From assembly GCF_022606465.1 (NCBI RefSeq), contig NZ_JALBUF010000007.1, positions 62,001-126,000 on the forward strand: 64,000 bases of DNA, written 5' to 3'. The stretch's first letter is position 1, and each line of letters begins with the position of its first letter. Positions 36,440 through 46,305 of this stretch are shown here, piece after piece. The DNA is from Sulfoacidibacillus ferrooxidans. GTDB taxonomy: Bacteria > Bacillota > Bacilli > Alicyclobacillales > SLC66. The position numbers and the translations under genes were made by a program. Below the pieces are notes generated by a model. That model was not told the origin of the DNA. It made no database searches and saw only the letters and a list, made by a program, of their open reading frames with translations.

Positions 36440-36601
36440 TCATATATTCTGAATACTTATATTTGTGTGTGGCAGGCTCATTTTGTCTGTAATATGGTGG
36501 TGGTGCGTTACTGGTGACTGAGAATTTTGTGTTGCACAACCTGCAAGTAAGGTAAAAGAAATAGAGCTGATAACCAGCCATTTAATTATTTTATTTATCA
36601 T
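36440..36601 (-). CDS. Very small putative lipoprotein (53 residues)
   Basis: A short open frame starting at an ATG with AAGGAG about twelve bases upstream. It has a short basic N-terminus (MINKIIKW), a hydrophobic stretch and a textbook lipobox, TLLAGC (Cys22). The mature peptide would be only about 32 residues and contains a run of four His (VTHHHHITD). It ends just before the large palindrome 36360-36405, which would terminate it. The combination of ribosome binding site, signal and lipobox makes chance unlikely. Function unknown; a metal-binding surface peptide is one guess. Confidence 0.65.
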   Translation of the reverse strand: MINKIIKWLVISSISFTLLAGCATQNSQSPVTHHHHITDKMSLPHTNISIQNI

Positions 36602-36736
36602 GCAAGTGATAATCTCCTTAAGGTGGTTAGTACATGTATATGTTCGGAGATCTATTAACAGCCCTCCTTATTGTACTGCATGTGCTTAGTGAGATAATCG
36701 GTTATACTGTATCTACACTGGCTGGGAGGAATTCAT

Positions 36737-37102
36737 ATGAACTATGCGTTTTGTGGAATCGATCACATACAACTCGCTGCTCCTCCGGATTGTGAAGTGG
36801 AAGCTCGCCATTTTTTTGGAGAAGTTCTTTTGATGCAAGAGATTGAAAAACCAGAAAAGTTGAAGATAAATGGCGGAGTGTGGTTTCAGTGTGGAGAACA
36901 GCAACTACATATAGGTGTAGATACTCATTTTGTACCTGCTAAAAAAGCACATCCGGCCATTTTTGTTACAAATCTAGATGCCTTACGCCAAAAATTACTT
37001 GCATTAGATTATTCCTTAAAGAATGATGCGTTGCCTGGAATCGATCGCTTTCATGTCGATGATCCGTTTGGCAATCGTTTAGAGTTTATGGAGCAAATCT
37101 AA
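36737..37102 (+). CDS. VOC (glyoxalase/bleomycin-resistance fold) protein
   Basis: A 121-residue one-module protein of the vicinal-oxygen-chelate superfamily. The usual strand pattern is present: FCGIDHIQLAAP at the start, then GGVWFQCGEQQLHIGV, HPAIFVTNLDALRQKL and FHVDDPFGNRLEFME at the end. His10, His58 and the late Glu are candidate metal ligands. Such proteins are lyases, dioxygenases or binding proteins, so function is open. GGGAGGA precedes the ATG. It is 33 bases before zwf and likely in the same transcript. Confidence 0.85.
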   Translation: MNYAFCGIDHIQLAAPPDCEVEARHFFGEVLLMQEIEKPEKLKINGGVWFQCGEQQLHIGVDTHFVPAKKAHPAIFVTNLDALRQKLLALDYSLKNDALPGIDRFHVDDPFGNRLEFMEQI

Positions 37103-37135
37103 CCATGTAAACCAACCATATAAGGGTGAATGAGA

Positions 37136-38590
37136 TTGGATGATCAGGTTTTTGTTTTATTTGGTGGAAGTGGAGATCTTGCTAAGCGCAAAATTATTCC
37201 AGCCCTCTACAACTTATTTTTAAACGACAAATTGCCTCATGGCTTTGCAATTTTAGGTCTTTCTCGAAAATCTATGACTAGAGAATCGTATCAAGAATTT
37301 ATTCTCTCCTCGATAAAGGAATACTCAAGGCATTCGTCAGATGATATGGGGAAAACCACAACATTTATTGACCACGTATATTACCTTTCATTTGATGCGT
37401 GTGAACCCAATGATTATCAATCATTAAAAACTTCACTTGAAACGATTGAAGAAAATAATTATTTACCGCAAAATCGCATCTTTTATTTATCGTTAGCACC
37501 CGATTTATTTGATCAGGTAGCGCTATACTTAAAGGAATATAGTGTCACGCAAAGCAGTGGATGGTGTCGTCTTATTATCGAAAAACCATTTGGACATGAT
37601 ATGGCGTCAGCGTCAGCGTTAAATGAACGGATCTCATCCGCATTTCAAGAACATGAAGTTTTTCGTATTGACCATTATTTAGGTAAAGAAATGGTTCAAA
37701 ATATTGAAGTTCTGCGATTTGCCAATTCTATTTTTGAGCCGCTATGGAATAACCGCTACATATCCAACGTGCAAATTACATCAAGTGAATTAGTGGGTGT
37801 AGAAAAACGTTTTGATTACTATGAGCGAGCAGGTGCACTGCGGGATATGGTACAGAATCATATGCTGCAATTGCTGATGATGGTTGCGATGGAACCTCCA
37901 AGTAGGCTCAATACAGAGGCGGTTCGCGATGAAAAAGTGAAGGTTCTCCGATCACTTCGCAAATTTACTTCGTCTGATGTTACAAAACATATCGTAAGAG
38001 GGCAATACGCCTCCGGAAATATGGACAAGCATTCTGTAGTCGGCTATCTTGACGAAATGGGAATTGATCCTCAATCGACAACAGAGACATTTATCGCCGC
38101 CAAAGTCTTTGTGGATAATTTCCGGTGGGCTGGGGTACCATTTTTCATTCGTACAGGTAAACGTCTAGACAAGAAAGAAACTAAGATCGTTATTGAATTT
38201 AAAAATTTACCTGAACGATTGTATTTTAATCAAAACGGCAAATTACTTACTAATCTTTTAACAATTCACGTCCATCCTACAGAAGGTATTTCACTGCAGT
38301 TAAATGGGAAAAACCCTGAACAAGATGGTGTTGTTTCTCCGATTTCCATTGATTTTTCACAAGAGACAAAGGATCTTCCAGAGTCTTATGAGCGTCTTAT
38401 TTTTGATGCGATGAGGAACGATTCAACTTTTTTCACAAGATGGGATGAAGTGAAACTAGCCTGGAAGTGGATTGATCCAATTTCTCAATCATTTGCCGAT
38501 GGGCATCCGCTTTATACGTATGAAGCGGGTAGTTCTGGTCCTAAAGAGGCAGATGAGTTAATACAAACAGATGGACATACTTGGTGGTAA
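37136..38590 (+). CDS. zwf: Glucose-6-phosphate 1-dehydrogenase
   Basis: A 484-residue enzyme making 6-phosphogluconolactone and NADPH, the entry of the oxidative pentose phosphate pathway. [20 protein letters not shown] is the nucleotide-binding start, and [13 protein letters not shown] is the active-site signature. An ATG at 37130 is in frame but touches the AAGGGTGA ribosome binding site; the TTG at 37136 is spaced correctly and preferred. gnd follows after 32 bases, giving a compact pathway operon, although no lactonase is present between them. Confidence 0.94.
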   Translation: MDDQVFVLFGGSGDLAKRKIIPALYNLFLNDKLPHGFAILGLSRKSMTRESYQEFILSSIKEYSRHSSDDMGKTTTFIDHVYYLSFDACEPNDYQSLKTSLETIEENNYLPQNRIFYLSLAPDLFDQVALYLKEYSVTQSSGWCRLIIEKPFGHDMASASALNERISSAFQEHEVFRIDHYLGKEMVQNIEVLRFANSIFEPLWNNRYISNVQITSSELVGVEKRFDYYERAGALRDMVQNHMLQLLMMVAMEPPSRLNTEAVRDEKVKVLRSLRKFTSSDVTKHIVRGQYASGNMDKHSVVGYLDEMGIDPQSTTETFIAAKVFVDNFRWAGVPFFIRTGKRLDKKETKIVIEFKNLPERLYFNQNGKLLTNLLTIHVHPTEGISLQLNGKNPEQDGVVSPISIDFSQETKDLPESYERLIFDAMRNDSTFFTRWDEVKLAWKWIDPISQSFADGHPLYTYEAGSSGPKEADELIQTDGHTWW

Positions 38591-38622
38591 TAGATTTTAA
38601 TTTAATTAGGATGGTGAATCAT

Positions 38623-40032
38623 ATGGAATGTCAAGATGTTGGTGTCGTTGGTTTAGCAGTGATGGGAAAAAATTTAGCGCTGAACATTGAAAGCAGGGGG
38701 TATTCTGTCTCTCTATTCAATCGTTCGCCTGATAAGACACAAGAATTAATAGCGGAATATCCCAATGCTCAGTTATTAGGAACGTACAGCATAGAGGAGT
38801 TCGTATCATCAATAAAGCGTCCACGGCGAATTATTTTAATGGTTAAAGCAGGATCCGCGACAGATGATACTATTGCAATGATTCGTCCTTATCTGGAGGC
38901 AGGAGATCTCATTGTAGATGGAGGAAACTCCTTTTATCAAGACACGATTCAAAGAGAATTAGATTTAGCTAAAAATGGAATACTTTTTATCGGTACCGGT
39001 ATATCCGGTGGGGAGGAGGGCGCATTGCACGGTCCTTCGATTATGCCATCCGGAGATCCCAAGGCATATCAAATGATTGAACCTATTTTGACAAAAATAG
39101 CGGCACAAGTGTCAGGAGAACCCTGCTGTACCTATATAGGCCCTAATGGTGCAGGTCATTATGTGAAAATGGTTCATAATGGTATCGAATATGGTGATAT
39201 GCAGTTGATTGCAGAATCATATCAGTTGTTACACGATGTATTAGAGTTAGATGCAACCGCATTGCATGAGATGTTCTTACAATGGAATCAAGGTGAACTC
39301 GATAGTTATTTGATTGAAATCACAGCAGACATCTTCAATAAAATGGACCCTGAAACGAATCAACCGCTGGTCGATATGATTTTAGATACTGCGAAACAAA
39401 AGGGAACGGGAAGATGGGCAAGTGACAGTGCTTTAGAATTAGGTGTGCCCTTATCTGTCATAACGGAGGCTGTATTTGCTAGATGCCTTTCTAGTATGAA
39501 AGATGAGCGAGTAGCAGCATCTCGCGTTTTAGTAGGACCTACACCATCTACAGAATTTGAGGATTTTGAAGAATTTTCGGAAGCTGTGCGACAAGCATTA
39601 TATATAAGTAAAATGTGTTCTTATGCACAAGGGTTTGCCCAAATGAGTGCTGCCTCTGCTGAGTATGGATGGAATCTACAACTTGATAAAATCGCCAGTA
39701 TTTTTCGTGGGGGCTGCATTATTCGTGCACGTTTCTTGCAAAACATTATGAGTGCCTATACAAATAATCCACAATTAACTAATTTATTACTCGATCCGTA
39801 CTTTCGAGATGTATTTGATCGATATCAGGATTCATTGCGTAAGATCGTTTCTATTGCGGCTATACGTGGAATTCCTGTCCCTGCAATGGCCAATGCTCTC
39901 ATGTATTATGATGCATACAGACGCGAGCGATTGCCTGCAAATCTAATCCAGGCACAGCGAGACTATTTTGGTGCTCACACCTATGAGCGTGTAGATCGTC
40001 CCGGAACCTTTCATACCGAATGGTCGAAGTAA
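38623..40032 (+). CDS. gndA: 6-phosphogluconate dehydrogenase, decarboxylating
   Basis: A 469-residue enzyme producing ribulose-5-phosphate, CO2 and NADPH. Motifs are [19 protein letters not shown] (nucleotide binding), [16 protein letters not shown] (substrate binding) and [13 protein letters not shown] with the catalytic Lys. The frame is open back into zwf, but starting at 38623 gives the standard length and N-terminus; an ATG at 38611 is the alternative. The ribosome binding site AGGATGGTG overlaps that alternative start. Confidence 0.94.
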   Translation: MECQDVGVVGLAVMGKNLALNIESRGYSVSLFNRSPDKTQELIAEYPNAQLLGTYSIEEFVSSIKRPRRIILMVKAGSATDDTIAMIRPYLEAGDLIVDGGNSFYQDTIQRELDLAKNGILFIGTGISGGEEGALHGPSIMPSGDPKAYQMIEPILTKIAAQVSGEPCCTYIGPNGAGHYVKMVHNGIEYGDMQLIAESYQLLHDVLELDATALHEMFLQWNQGELDSYLIEITADIFNKMDPETNQPLVDMILDTAKQKGTGRWASDSALELGVPLSVITEAVFARCLSSMKDERVAASRVLVGPTPSTEFEDFEEFSEAVRQALYISKMCSYAQGFAQMSAASAEYGWNLQLDKIASIFRGGCIIRARFLQNIMSAYTNNPQLTNLLLDPYFRDVFDRYQDSLRKIVSIAAIRGIPVPAMANALMYYDAYRRERLPANLIQAQRDYFGAHTYERVDRPGTFHTEWSK

Positions 40033-40087
40033 CATTCAGACATCACAATATTACGACTCTACTCATTTGATACGAGGTGAATGGTGT

Positions 40088-40723
40088 ATGAAACAAATCT
40101 TTGACGTCAGTATGCCCATACATCTAAACATGCCAGTATATAAAAATGTGCAAGAAAAGCGTCCATTATTTGAAACTACGAGCGATTTTACGCACAACAA
40201 AACACATGAGACTCGTTTGCATATGGATGCACACACGGGTACGCATATCGATGCCCCTCTCCATATGATTGAGCATGGTGCTGGCACCGAGAGTATACCA
40301 TTGACGCAATTGATTCGGTCTTGCAGAGTCATAGATCTCACTTTCGTTGAAACAGTGATCACCATCTCAGATATTGAACGCTTCGCACCGATAAAGAATG
40401 ATTTTTTACTAATCAAGACGAAAAATTCTTATGATGAAATTTGGAATCCACAATTTATCTATATGGGCGAAGACGCAGCAAACTATCTTGCTGAGATAGG
40501 AATTGCCGGCGTTGGGATTGATGGGCTTGGGATTGAACGTGCACAACCGAATCACCCAACACATAAGGTACTCATGGGTTCTGGTGTTATTATTATCGAA
40601 GGACTTCGATTAGGACATATCGCGCCTGGAAACTATACTCTAGTAGCAGCACCAATCGCGGTAATAGGGATAGACGCTGCGCCAGCACGAGTGATTCTGT
40701 TGCAAGATGATGAAAACGAGTGA
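40088..40723 (+). CDS. Cyclase family hydrolase (kynurenine-formamidase-like)
   Basis: A 211-residue metal-dependent hydrolase of the cyclase/KynB family. HTGTHIDAPLHMI carries the characteristic HxGTHxDxPxH metal site. The family hydrolyses formamides such as N-formylkynurenine, or isatin and related cyclic amides. GAGGTGA is seven bases before the ATG at 40088; an upstream in-frame start at 40067 is unsupported. No tryptophan pathway genes are near, so the substrate is not assigned. A strong hairpin follows. Confidence 0.87.
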   Translation: MKQIFDVSMPIHLNMPVYKNVQEKRPLFETTSDFTHNKTHETRLHMDAHTGTHIDAPLHMIEHGAGTESIPLTQLIRSCRVIDLTFVETVITISDIERFAPIKNDFLLIKTKNSYDEIWNPQFIYMGEDAANYLAEIGIAGVGIDGLGIERAQPNHPTHKVLMGSGVIIIEGLRLGHIAPGNYTLVAAPIAVIGIDAAPARVILLQDDENE

Positions 40724-40737
40724 TCAGTATCTACATC

Positions 40738-40801
40738 ATGCCCGGCTTCGTATCGATAGGAAGAATGCGAAAACTCTTCCTATCGACACGAAGCCGGGCA
40801 T
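40738..40801. terminator. Long stem-loop terminator
   Basis: Arms of 27 bases (40738-40764 and 40775-40801) with one mismatch and a 10-base loop, followed on the plus strand by TTTT. It lies 15 bases after the cyclase stop and faces the convergent marC, so it probably works both ways. Confidence 0.85.
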
Positions 40802-40883
40802 TTTAATGATCAAATTGATCAACCAATGAGATTCATTAGCTAACAGTAAGTGTGGAAGCATGGCTATTCCAGTAATAAATTAT

Positions 40884-41537
40884 CTAATGGATTAGTCCTG
40901 GGAATAGTCCTAAAATTCCTTCAGCCATCATTTGTACGGCAATCACAGCTAGTAGTAGCCCCATTAAACGAGAAATAACATTAATTTCGGTTTGACCAAT
41001 TCTTTTACTAATATTATTCGCATAGTAAAAAACGATAAATGTAATCGAGAGTACAAGAGTAAATCCAATAAATACTGCTATTGAATTTGTTATGAAATCA
41101 GGCCCGGCCGATAGTGCCATGACTGTAGCAATTGTTCCTGGCCCAGCTAATAAGGGGGTCCCTAATGGAGTGACCGAGAGATCTTCCTTTTCCATACTTG
41201 TTTCTCCTTCTGCAACTTGAAGGGTAGGAACAGTGGTTGGAGTTGGATGCAGTAGGCGATTAGCAATACCAAAAATCAAGATTCCTCCTGCTACGCGAAA
41301 AGCAGCTACTGTAATTCCAAATACATGTAAAATTGTCTGACCAAGTAGTAGAAACATCACAAGGATCAAAAAGGCGATGGTGACTGCTTTGCGCGCTGTT
41401 TTACGTTGTTCTATTGCATGCTGGCGTTCCATGAGCCCTAAGAAAATAGGTAGGTTTCCTATAGGATTAATTACGGCAAATATAGAAACAAATGCGTGTA
41501 TAGTCATGATGAGCAATGAGCATGTTCCCTTCTTCAT
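40884..41537 (-). CDS. MarC family membrane protein
   Basis: A 217-residue integral membrane protein with about six helices, of the MarC/UPF0056 family. Landmarks are FAVINPIGNLPIFLGL near the start and VTPLGTPLLAGPGTIATVMAL in the middle. Despite the name the family has no proven role in multiple antibiotic resistance and its transport function is unknown. AAGGAA precedes the ATG; an internal Met at residue 11 would be an alternative start. It is transcribed away from the hairpin at 41581-41626. Confidence 0.88.
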   Translation of the reverse strand: MKKGTCSLLIMTIHAFVSIFAVINPIGNLPIFLGLMERQHAIEQRKTARKAVTIAFLILVMFLLLGQTILHVFGITVAAFRVAGGILIFGIANRLLHPTPTTVPTLQVAEGETSMEKEDLSVTPLGTPLLAGPGTIATVMALSAGPDFITNSIAVFIGFTLVLSITFIVFYYANNISKRIGQTEINVISRLMGLLLAVIAVQMMAEGILGLFPGLIH

Positions 41538-41580
41538 AAGATTCCTTGTTACTTTACGTTATTTCAATAAATATGTAAAA

Positions 41581-41626
41581 TCCAACAACCCTACTCGTTT
41601 GTGGTTTAACGAGTAGGGTTGTTGGA
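41581..41626 (-). terminator. Terminator of the secreted-protein gene
   Basis: A 19-bp perfect stem (41581-41599 and 41608-41626) with an 8-base loop. On the minus strand it is followed by TTTT, and it lies about 57 bases after the stop of the gene at 41683. Confidence 0.8.
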
Positions 41627-41682
41627 AGATCTTTAGTTGGCTAATTAGTTAACGAAAGTTCAATTCATTTAATCACTTTCAT

Positions 41683-42435
41683 TTATTCATTATTTGAAAG
41701 TGTAGTGGTACTATCGATAGTAACTGTGGCCGTTGCATGAGTTGAATGGTGTAACTCATCATTTTGTTTCTTATGTTCTTGGTTATCATGATTCAATACT
41801 TCGGTCCACATATTTAATGTATTGATGAAATTTTGAGCCTTATTAGTAAAGTTTTTTAAGCGAAAAATAAAGGCAGCATGTTTGATGTGCTTTGTCTCTA
41901 GTAAGTGAAGTGCTTGATCGTACTCAAAAGCCATATGATCGGCCGATTGTTGACTGGCACGAAAGATTCCCACCTTCTTGACATCTTGGGATGTGTATGG
42001 AATTCCTTTTAATTCTGTCAATACCCGCTCTGGTGGCGTACCCTTGCGTAAAGAGGACATATAGGACTGAAGTTTTTGCATTAGGGTATATTTCGTTATT
42101 TTTAGTGTTGTTTTATACGTTACTGTTCCATTCAATTTGTCTTTACGCGCATGCTCTATGGCTACTGCATATTGATACCTAGCTTTTGCAACCATCGTTT
42201 CATATCTTTCAACGACTTGTCGTGTGTCCATGGGTTTAACGTGTGCTTTTTGATCGGTTGTACCATACACCTTCAACGATACAGTATAGGGATGAGACTG
42301 TATTTGATGCTCTATGGTTGAATCATGTTTTTCTATATGGCTACGTGCATCCGCATATACGGCAATAGGAGTCAGCGTAGCTAACACGATTGCTATGGCT
42401 GTAAAGGATAACGTCATTTGTTGTCTTTTGTGCAT
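41683..42435 (-). CDS. Secreted protein of unknown function
   Basis: A 250-residue protein with an N-terminal signal peptide (LSFTAIAIVLATLTPIAVYA). No lipobox is seen, so it is probably secreted or membrane-tethered. The mature part is largely helical, rich in Lys, Gln and His, with regions around residues 70-110 and 150-210 that could form coiled bundles. No family was recognised. The frame is open to 42486, but CAGGAGG lies before the ATG at 42435. It has its own terminator, so it is likely a single-gene unit. Confidence 0.7.
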   Translation of the reverse strand: MHKRQQMTLSFTAIAIVLATLTPIAVYADARSHIEKHDSTIEHQIQSHPYTVSLKVYGTTDQKAHVKPMDTRQVVERYETMVAKARYQYAVAIEHARKDKLNGTVTYKTTLKITKYTLMQKLQSYMSSLRKGTPPERVLTELKGIPYTSQDVKKVGIFRASQQSADHMAFEYDQALHLLETKHIKHAAFIFRLKNFTNKAQNFINTLNMWTEVLNHDNQEHKKQNDELHHSTHATATVTIDSTTTLSNNE

Positions 42436-42581
42436 TTGTTGAACCTCCTGAATAATGAAATGATAAGTGCTGCACGAGCGTGCCAAGCGGCCAGTGATAG
42501 AGATTCGTTGCCATCAAGCTTTTTATGGGGATGGGGGATATGTTGGTAGAAATTTCATTGATGCAGGCTGACGTGTGCTAG

Positions 42582-42628
42582 CTGTAAAGATGATTTGGTG
42601 TATAATACCAAGTGGAATCATCTTACAG
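42582..42628 (+). promoter_or_regulatory. Stem-loop just before the antiporter ribosome binding site
   Basis: CTGTAA(A)GATGATT pairs with AATCATCTTACAG, 13 bp with one bulge, and an inner TGGT/ACCA pair closes around TATAAT. It ends three bases before the GGAGG of the antiporter gene. It could be a translational control hairpin or an operator around a -10 box. Confidence 0.45.
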
Positions 42629-42646
42629 ATCGTGGAGGTTTATCTA

Positions 42647-44053
42647 TTGATTGCATCTAATAAAAAAATAAACGTAGAGAAACACACAGTACATGCTTGG
42701 TTTGTTCCGCTTATTCTCATGGTAGGGATCGTCCTTGTGATGATCAAAGGTTGGCCTATTTATGTTGGAATTGTCATCGGGTATGTAGGGGCCATGTTGT
42801 ATGCGTTAGCTGTAGGTTCCACGTGGCGAGAAGTTCATCGAGCGAGTATGATAGGAATGCAAAATATGTGGCGTGTATGTGTAGTACTTTTATTAGTTGG
42901 CGTCGTCATCGCGCTATGGATGGTTGATGGAACGATCCCAACTCTCACAGCCATTGGATCAGATTTCATCCGCCCTAGCAATGTAATTTGGATTGCTTTC
43001 TTAATGTCAGCTGTATTGTCTATGGTAATAGGAAGTTCCTTGGCGACATGGGGCATTCTCGGGCCACCTATGCTTGCATTAACCCCTCCGCACCTACTAC
43101 CGGTAGTAGCTGGTGCTCTTGTATCTGGTGGCATGGTAGGAGACCGTTCATCACCCATGTCAACAAGTGTAATTATTATGAGTAAAGCTGCTGATCTGTC
43201 TCCATCTGTAACGCTACGTCAATTACTCCGAACGGCTATTTTGCCTGTAGCTTTAACCCTATTAACATTTTCTATATACAGTATGGGACATGCCACATAC
43301 ACACATATGCCTGTGCTACATCATGTTCATTTGACACAGGTTACGTTTCTTCTCATTGTACCGCCCATACTTGTGATCATTCTTGCGGCACTGCGTATCC
43401 CCTTACTATATAATTTAATTGTTGCTGTAGTGATTGGAAGCATTTACGCGACAAAAGTCCCACACGAATCCGTACAGTTACTAGCAAGTCAACTATGGAG
43501 GGGGTATCCACTCGTTATACTAAAAAAACAGTTTTATGTCGGAGGATTACAAGAAATGGTTCAGGCGAGCCTCCTCATTTTTACGGCTGGGGCATTTCAA
43601 GGCGTTACAGCACTAGGGGGTGCGATTGAACTGTTAATTGAACGCCTCTTTGCTCGCGTACATAAGGCATCAGGTATGGTCGTGATTGCTTATGGGATTA
43701 GTATTGCATTTGCTATGTTAATGGGAAGTCAATCCTTAGCAACGCTCATGAGTGGTAATACGTTATTACCACAGTTTGCAAGGCGTAACATCGATCGACG
43801 ATCAGTACTACGTGTGATTGGTGATTCATCTGAACTAGTTTCAGCCATTGTTCCCTGGAACCTTCTTGGATTACAGGCAGGAGCAATTCTAGGCATATCA
43901 ACCTTGCAATTTGTTCCTTATGCTTATTTTATTTATTTTGCGCTGATCGGATCGATTGTGATGACATGGCGCGCTATGAGAGAACAATTTGTTTTGCCAT
44001 CTGATCTTGAGATGCACAAAACATGGAGAGTGGCTGGTGAGCGAACGGAGTGA
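42647..44053 (+). CDS. NhaC-type Na+/H+ antiporter
   Basis: A 468-residue membrane protein with about eleven helices, of the NhaC branch of the ion transporter superfamily. The helical segment GDRSSPMSTSVIIMSKA resembles the GDKxSPLSDTT motif of the family. Further conserved parts are GALVSGGMVGDRSS and AMLMGSQSLATLMSGNTLLP. It would exchange protons for Na+ or an organic substrate; malate/lactate antiport also occurs in the family. The start TTG at 42647 has GGAGG eight bases upstream; a longer frame to 42575 lacks one. Confidence 0.85.
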   Translation: MIASNKKINVEKHTVHAWFVPLILMVGIVLVMIKGWPIYVGIVIGYVGAMLYALAVGSTWREVHRASMIGMQNMWRVCVVLLLVGVVIALWMVDGTIPTLTAIGSDFIRPSNVIWIAFLMSAVLSMVIGSSLATWGILGPPMLALTPPHLLPVVAGALVSGGMVGDRSSPMSTSVIIMSKAADLSPSVTLRQLLRTAILPVALTLLTFSIYSMGHATYTHMPVLHHVHLTQVTFLLIVPPILVIILAALRIPLLYNLIVAVVIGSIYATKVPHESVQLLASQLWRGYPLVILKKQFYVGGLQEMVQASLLIFTAGAFQGVTALGGAIELLIERLFARVHKASGMVVIAYGISIAFAMLMGSQSLATLMSGNTLLPQFARRNIDRRSVLRVIGDSSELVSAIVPWNLLGLQAGAILGISTLQFVPYAYFIYFALIGSIVMTWRAMREQFVLPSDLEMHKTWRVAGERTE

Positions 44054-44057
44054 GTTG

Positions 44058-44957
44058 ATGACAAATGTGGTGGAAATGACAAATGTAACAAAACAGTTTG
44101 GCTCTAAAGTTGCTGTGCGCGACGTATCTCTTGCCATTGAAAAAGGAAGCGCAATTGCTTTGCTAGGTCCAAATGGGGCAGGAAAAACAACAAGTATTGC
44201 TATGATGTTAGGATTAGTGCGTCCATCTCGTGGTCAAGTGCGCTTATTTGGAGGAGATCCTAGTTACGCACGTCAACATGTTCGCATGGGGGTAATGCTC
44301 CAAGGTGTGAGCGTGCCCGATCGTCTTACGGTTACTGAGACCATCCAATTATTTCGCGGGTTTTATCCACATCCGTTACCTGTGGAACATCTGCTCAATG
44401 TTTCTGGATTAGGCGCTGATTCGCGTTCGATGGCGAGTACCTTGTCAGGGGGAAAAATGCGTAGACTACAATTTGCTTTAGCTCTAGCAGGAGACCCCGA
44501 AGTCATTTTTCTTGATGAGCCTACTGTAGGCATGGATGTAACTTCCAGACGACAATTTTGGGATGAGCTACGTCAATTTATCTCTGCCGGAAAAACACTG
44601 CTTCTTACTACTCATGATTTGCAGGAAGCAGATATGGTTGCAGATCGCGTGATCGTCATGAATTCAGGAACGATCGTTGCAGATGATACTCCGCAAGGAA
44701 TTAAGATGCAGTTTGCGGGCAGGCAAATTTCGTTTATCGCTGGAATGAGATGTGACATCGATGGATTTCATTCGTTACCTCATGTACTTGATGTAAAGAC
44801 AGCAGGGAGACAAATTACTTTACGAACATCAGATTCAGATGCGCTTTTGCGAAACTTAATTATCCAGAAGTACGACATAAGTGATATCCAAGTAACTGGT
44901 GGCGGTTTAGAAGACGCATTTGTGCATCTAACCATAGAAAAGGAGGCACGCACATGA
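44058..44957 (+). CDS. ABC exporter ATP-binding subunit
   Basis: A 299-residue ATPase of the drug/antibiotic export branch. Motifs are GPNGAGKTT (Walker A), LSGGKMRRLQFAL (signature), VIFLDEPTVGMD (Walker B) and LLTTHDLQEAD (switch His). The start ATG at 44058 has ACGGAG upstream; the frame is open earlier, inside the antiporter gene, without a signal. The end overlaps the permease start by four bases. The gap to the antiporter is only four bases, so the three genes are probably one operon. Confidence 0.9.
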   Translation: MTNVVEMTNVTKQFGSKVAVRDVSLAIEKGSAIALLGPNGAGKTTSIAMMLGLVRPSRGQVRLFGGDPSYARQHVRMGVMLQGVSVPDRLTVTETIQLFRGFYPHPLPVEHLLNVSGLGADSRSMASTLSGGKMRRLQFALALAGDPEVIFLDEPTVGMDVTSRRQFWDELRQFISAGKTLLLTTHDLQEADMVADRVIVMNSGTIVADDTPQGIKMQFAGRQISFIAGMRCDIDGFHSLPHVLDVKTAGRQITLRTSDSDALLRNLIIQKYDISDIQVTGGGLEDAFVHLTIEKEART

Positions 44958-45697
44958 GGGCTCTATGGTCACAGTGGAAAGCGGATCTTCTACGTACCAT
45001 TAGAGACCGTCGCTTCTTTTTCTTGACACTTGGTATGCCTATCGCATTTTATTTTATATTTATTAATGAAATAGGGACTAAAGTTGCAATCGATGGAACC
45101 TATTGGAGTGAGTACTTTATGGTCTCTATGGCGGCGTTTGGCGTTGTAGGATCATCAGTTAATACGCTTTCTGTAAGGCTTGCAACAGAGCGTAAAAGCG
45201 GATGGGTACGATTTTTGCGAACGACGCCATTATCATCGGTTGGATATGCGCTAGCAAAAGTATTTACACAGCTTACACTTTCTTTATTGATCATTCTTGT
45301 CGTTTTTATTGTTGCTGGATTTTCACAACATGTCACTATGCCACTTGTAAGGTGGATTGAAGTCTTTCTATGGCTATGGATCGGTTCATTGCCATTTGCT
45401 GCACTCGGTGTGCTCATTGGGATGGCAGGTAACGCTGCGCAAGTACTTGGAACGCTCGTATATCTCGTGCTTTCTATGCTAGGCGGACTATGGACTCCTA
45501 TACAAGCACTGCCAAAAGTAATGCAAGAAATTGCAAAGTGGACACCTACCTATCGATTGGCAAAACCGGCCTGGGAGTTACTAGCTGGGCAATCGATTCA
45601 ATGGATGAGTGTCTTGATCTTACTTATTTATGCTGTGTTATTCGTAGCACTTGCAGCGATCATCGAACGAAAAATAGATATAAAAACGGAAGGATAA
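44954..45697 (+). CDS. ABC-2 type exporter, membrane subunit
   Basis: A 247-residue permease with about six helices matching the ABC-2 transporter pattern (starting ALWSQWKADLLRTIRDRRFF, an amphipathic entry, then FFLTLGMPIAFYFIF). Its start overlaps the ATPase gene by four bases (ATGA). It is equivalent to, but distinct in sequence from, the permease at 1149-1928. Substrate unknown. Confidence 0.87.
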   Translation: MRALWSQWKADLLRTIRDRRFFFLTLGMPIAFYFIFINEIGTKVAIDGTYWSEYFMVSMAAFGVVGSSVNTLSVRLATERKSGWVRFLRTTPLSSVGYALAKVFTQLTLSLLIILVVFIVAGFSQHVTMPLVRWIEVFLWLWIGSLPFAALGVLIGMAGNAAQVLGTLVYLVLSMLGGLWTPIQALPKVMQEIAKWTPTYRLAKPAWELLAGQSIQWMSVLILLIYAVLFVALAAIIERKIDIKTEG

Positions 45698-45709
45698 ACA
45701 AACGAGGAA

Positions 45710-45756
45710 GATGCATACACAGACCTACATGAAATCATCGTGTCTGTGTATGCATC
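45710..45756. terminator. Terminator between convergent genes
   Basis: A perfect 15-bp stem (45710-45724 and 45742-45756) with a 17-base loop lies between the ABC operon and the convergent small gene at 45765. AAAA follows on the plus strand, which is TTTT in the other direction. Confidence 0.75.
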
Positions 45757-45764
45757 AAAAGTAA

Positions 45765-46127
45765 TTACATATTGCGTGTGATTTTTTCGCGAACCGTTGA
45801 ATCCACCTTGGAAATCGCTTCTTGAACGTGCTGCATATCTCGCTTTGTAAGCTCGGCCGGTAAACTGGCAGACGCCTTCATGCGATTTGCAAGAAATGGT
45901 TTCAACTGTGCATCAGGTAAAGCGGCTGCTAGAGTTAGGTTGGTTTGGCAAAGCTTAAAGTACTCTTCATCATTTGCTCTTTGTGCCATATCTTGAATCA
46001 GTGGACGCAAGGCTTCCATTTGTTGATCTGCAGATAATGAGCTCAGTTGCTTAAAGAGTTCACCCATTGTTTGTGCGCGTTCTTCGTCTGATAAATTGGC
46101 AATAGCTACTGTATCAAACTGATTCAT
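45765..46127 (-). CDS. Small cytoplasmic helical protein of unknown function
   Basis: A 120-residue acidic, helix-rich protein (ANLSDEERAQTMGELFKQLS, LSADQQMEALRPLIQ) with no membrane segment. No family was recognised. The frame is open to 46265, but GAGGGGGA lies before the ATG at 46127, and the upstream part has a different, Cys/Leu-rich composition. It lies in a cluster of unrelated single genes and is probably transcribed alone. Confidence 0.65.
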   Translation of the reverse strand: MNQFDTVAIANLSDEERAQTMGELFKQLSSLSADQQMEALRPLIQDMAQRANDEEYFKLCQTNLTLAAALPDAQLKPFLANRMKASASLPAELTKRDMQHVQEAISKVDSTVREKITRNM

Positions 46128-46305
46128 TAAAATGTCCCCCTCTACTCTCAACATGTGTAGTATGCCACAAATATGGAGAGTAAAAGGGGAGATACGATCA
46201 AATAACACACAGTGTTCGTCCGATCGTAACAATGACCGTAACATTGTGGACAAATTGTGCGTCATGTTTGTCTAAGTACTATGCATGACACTCATAAGGA
46301 ATGCA

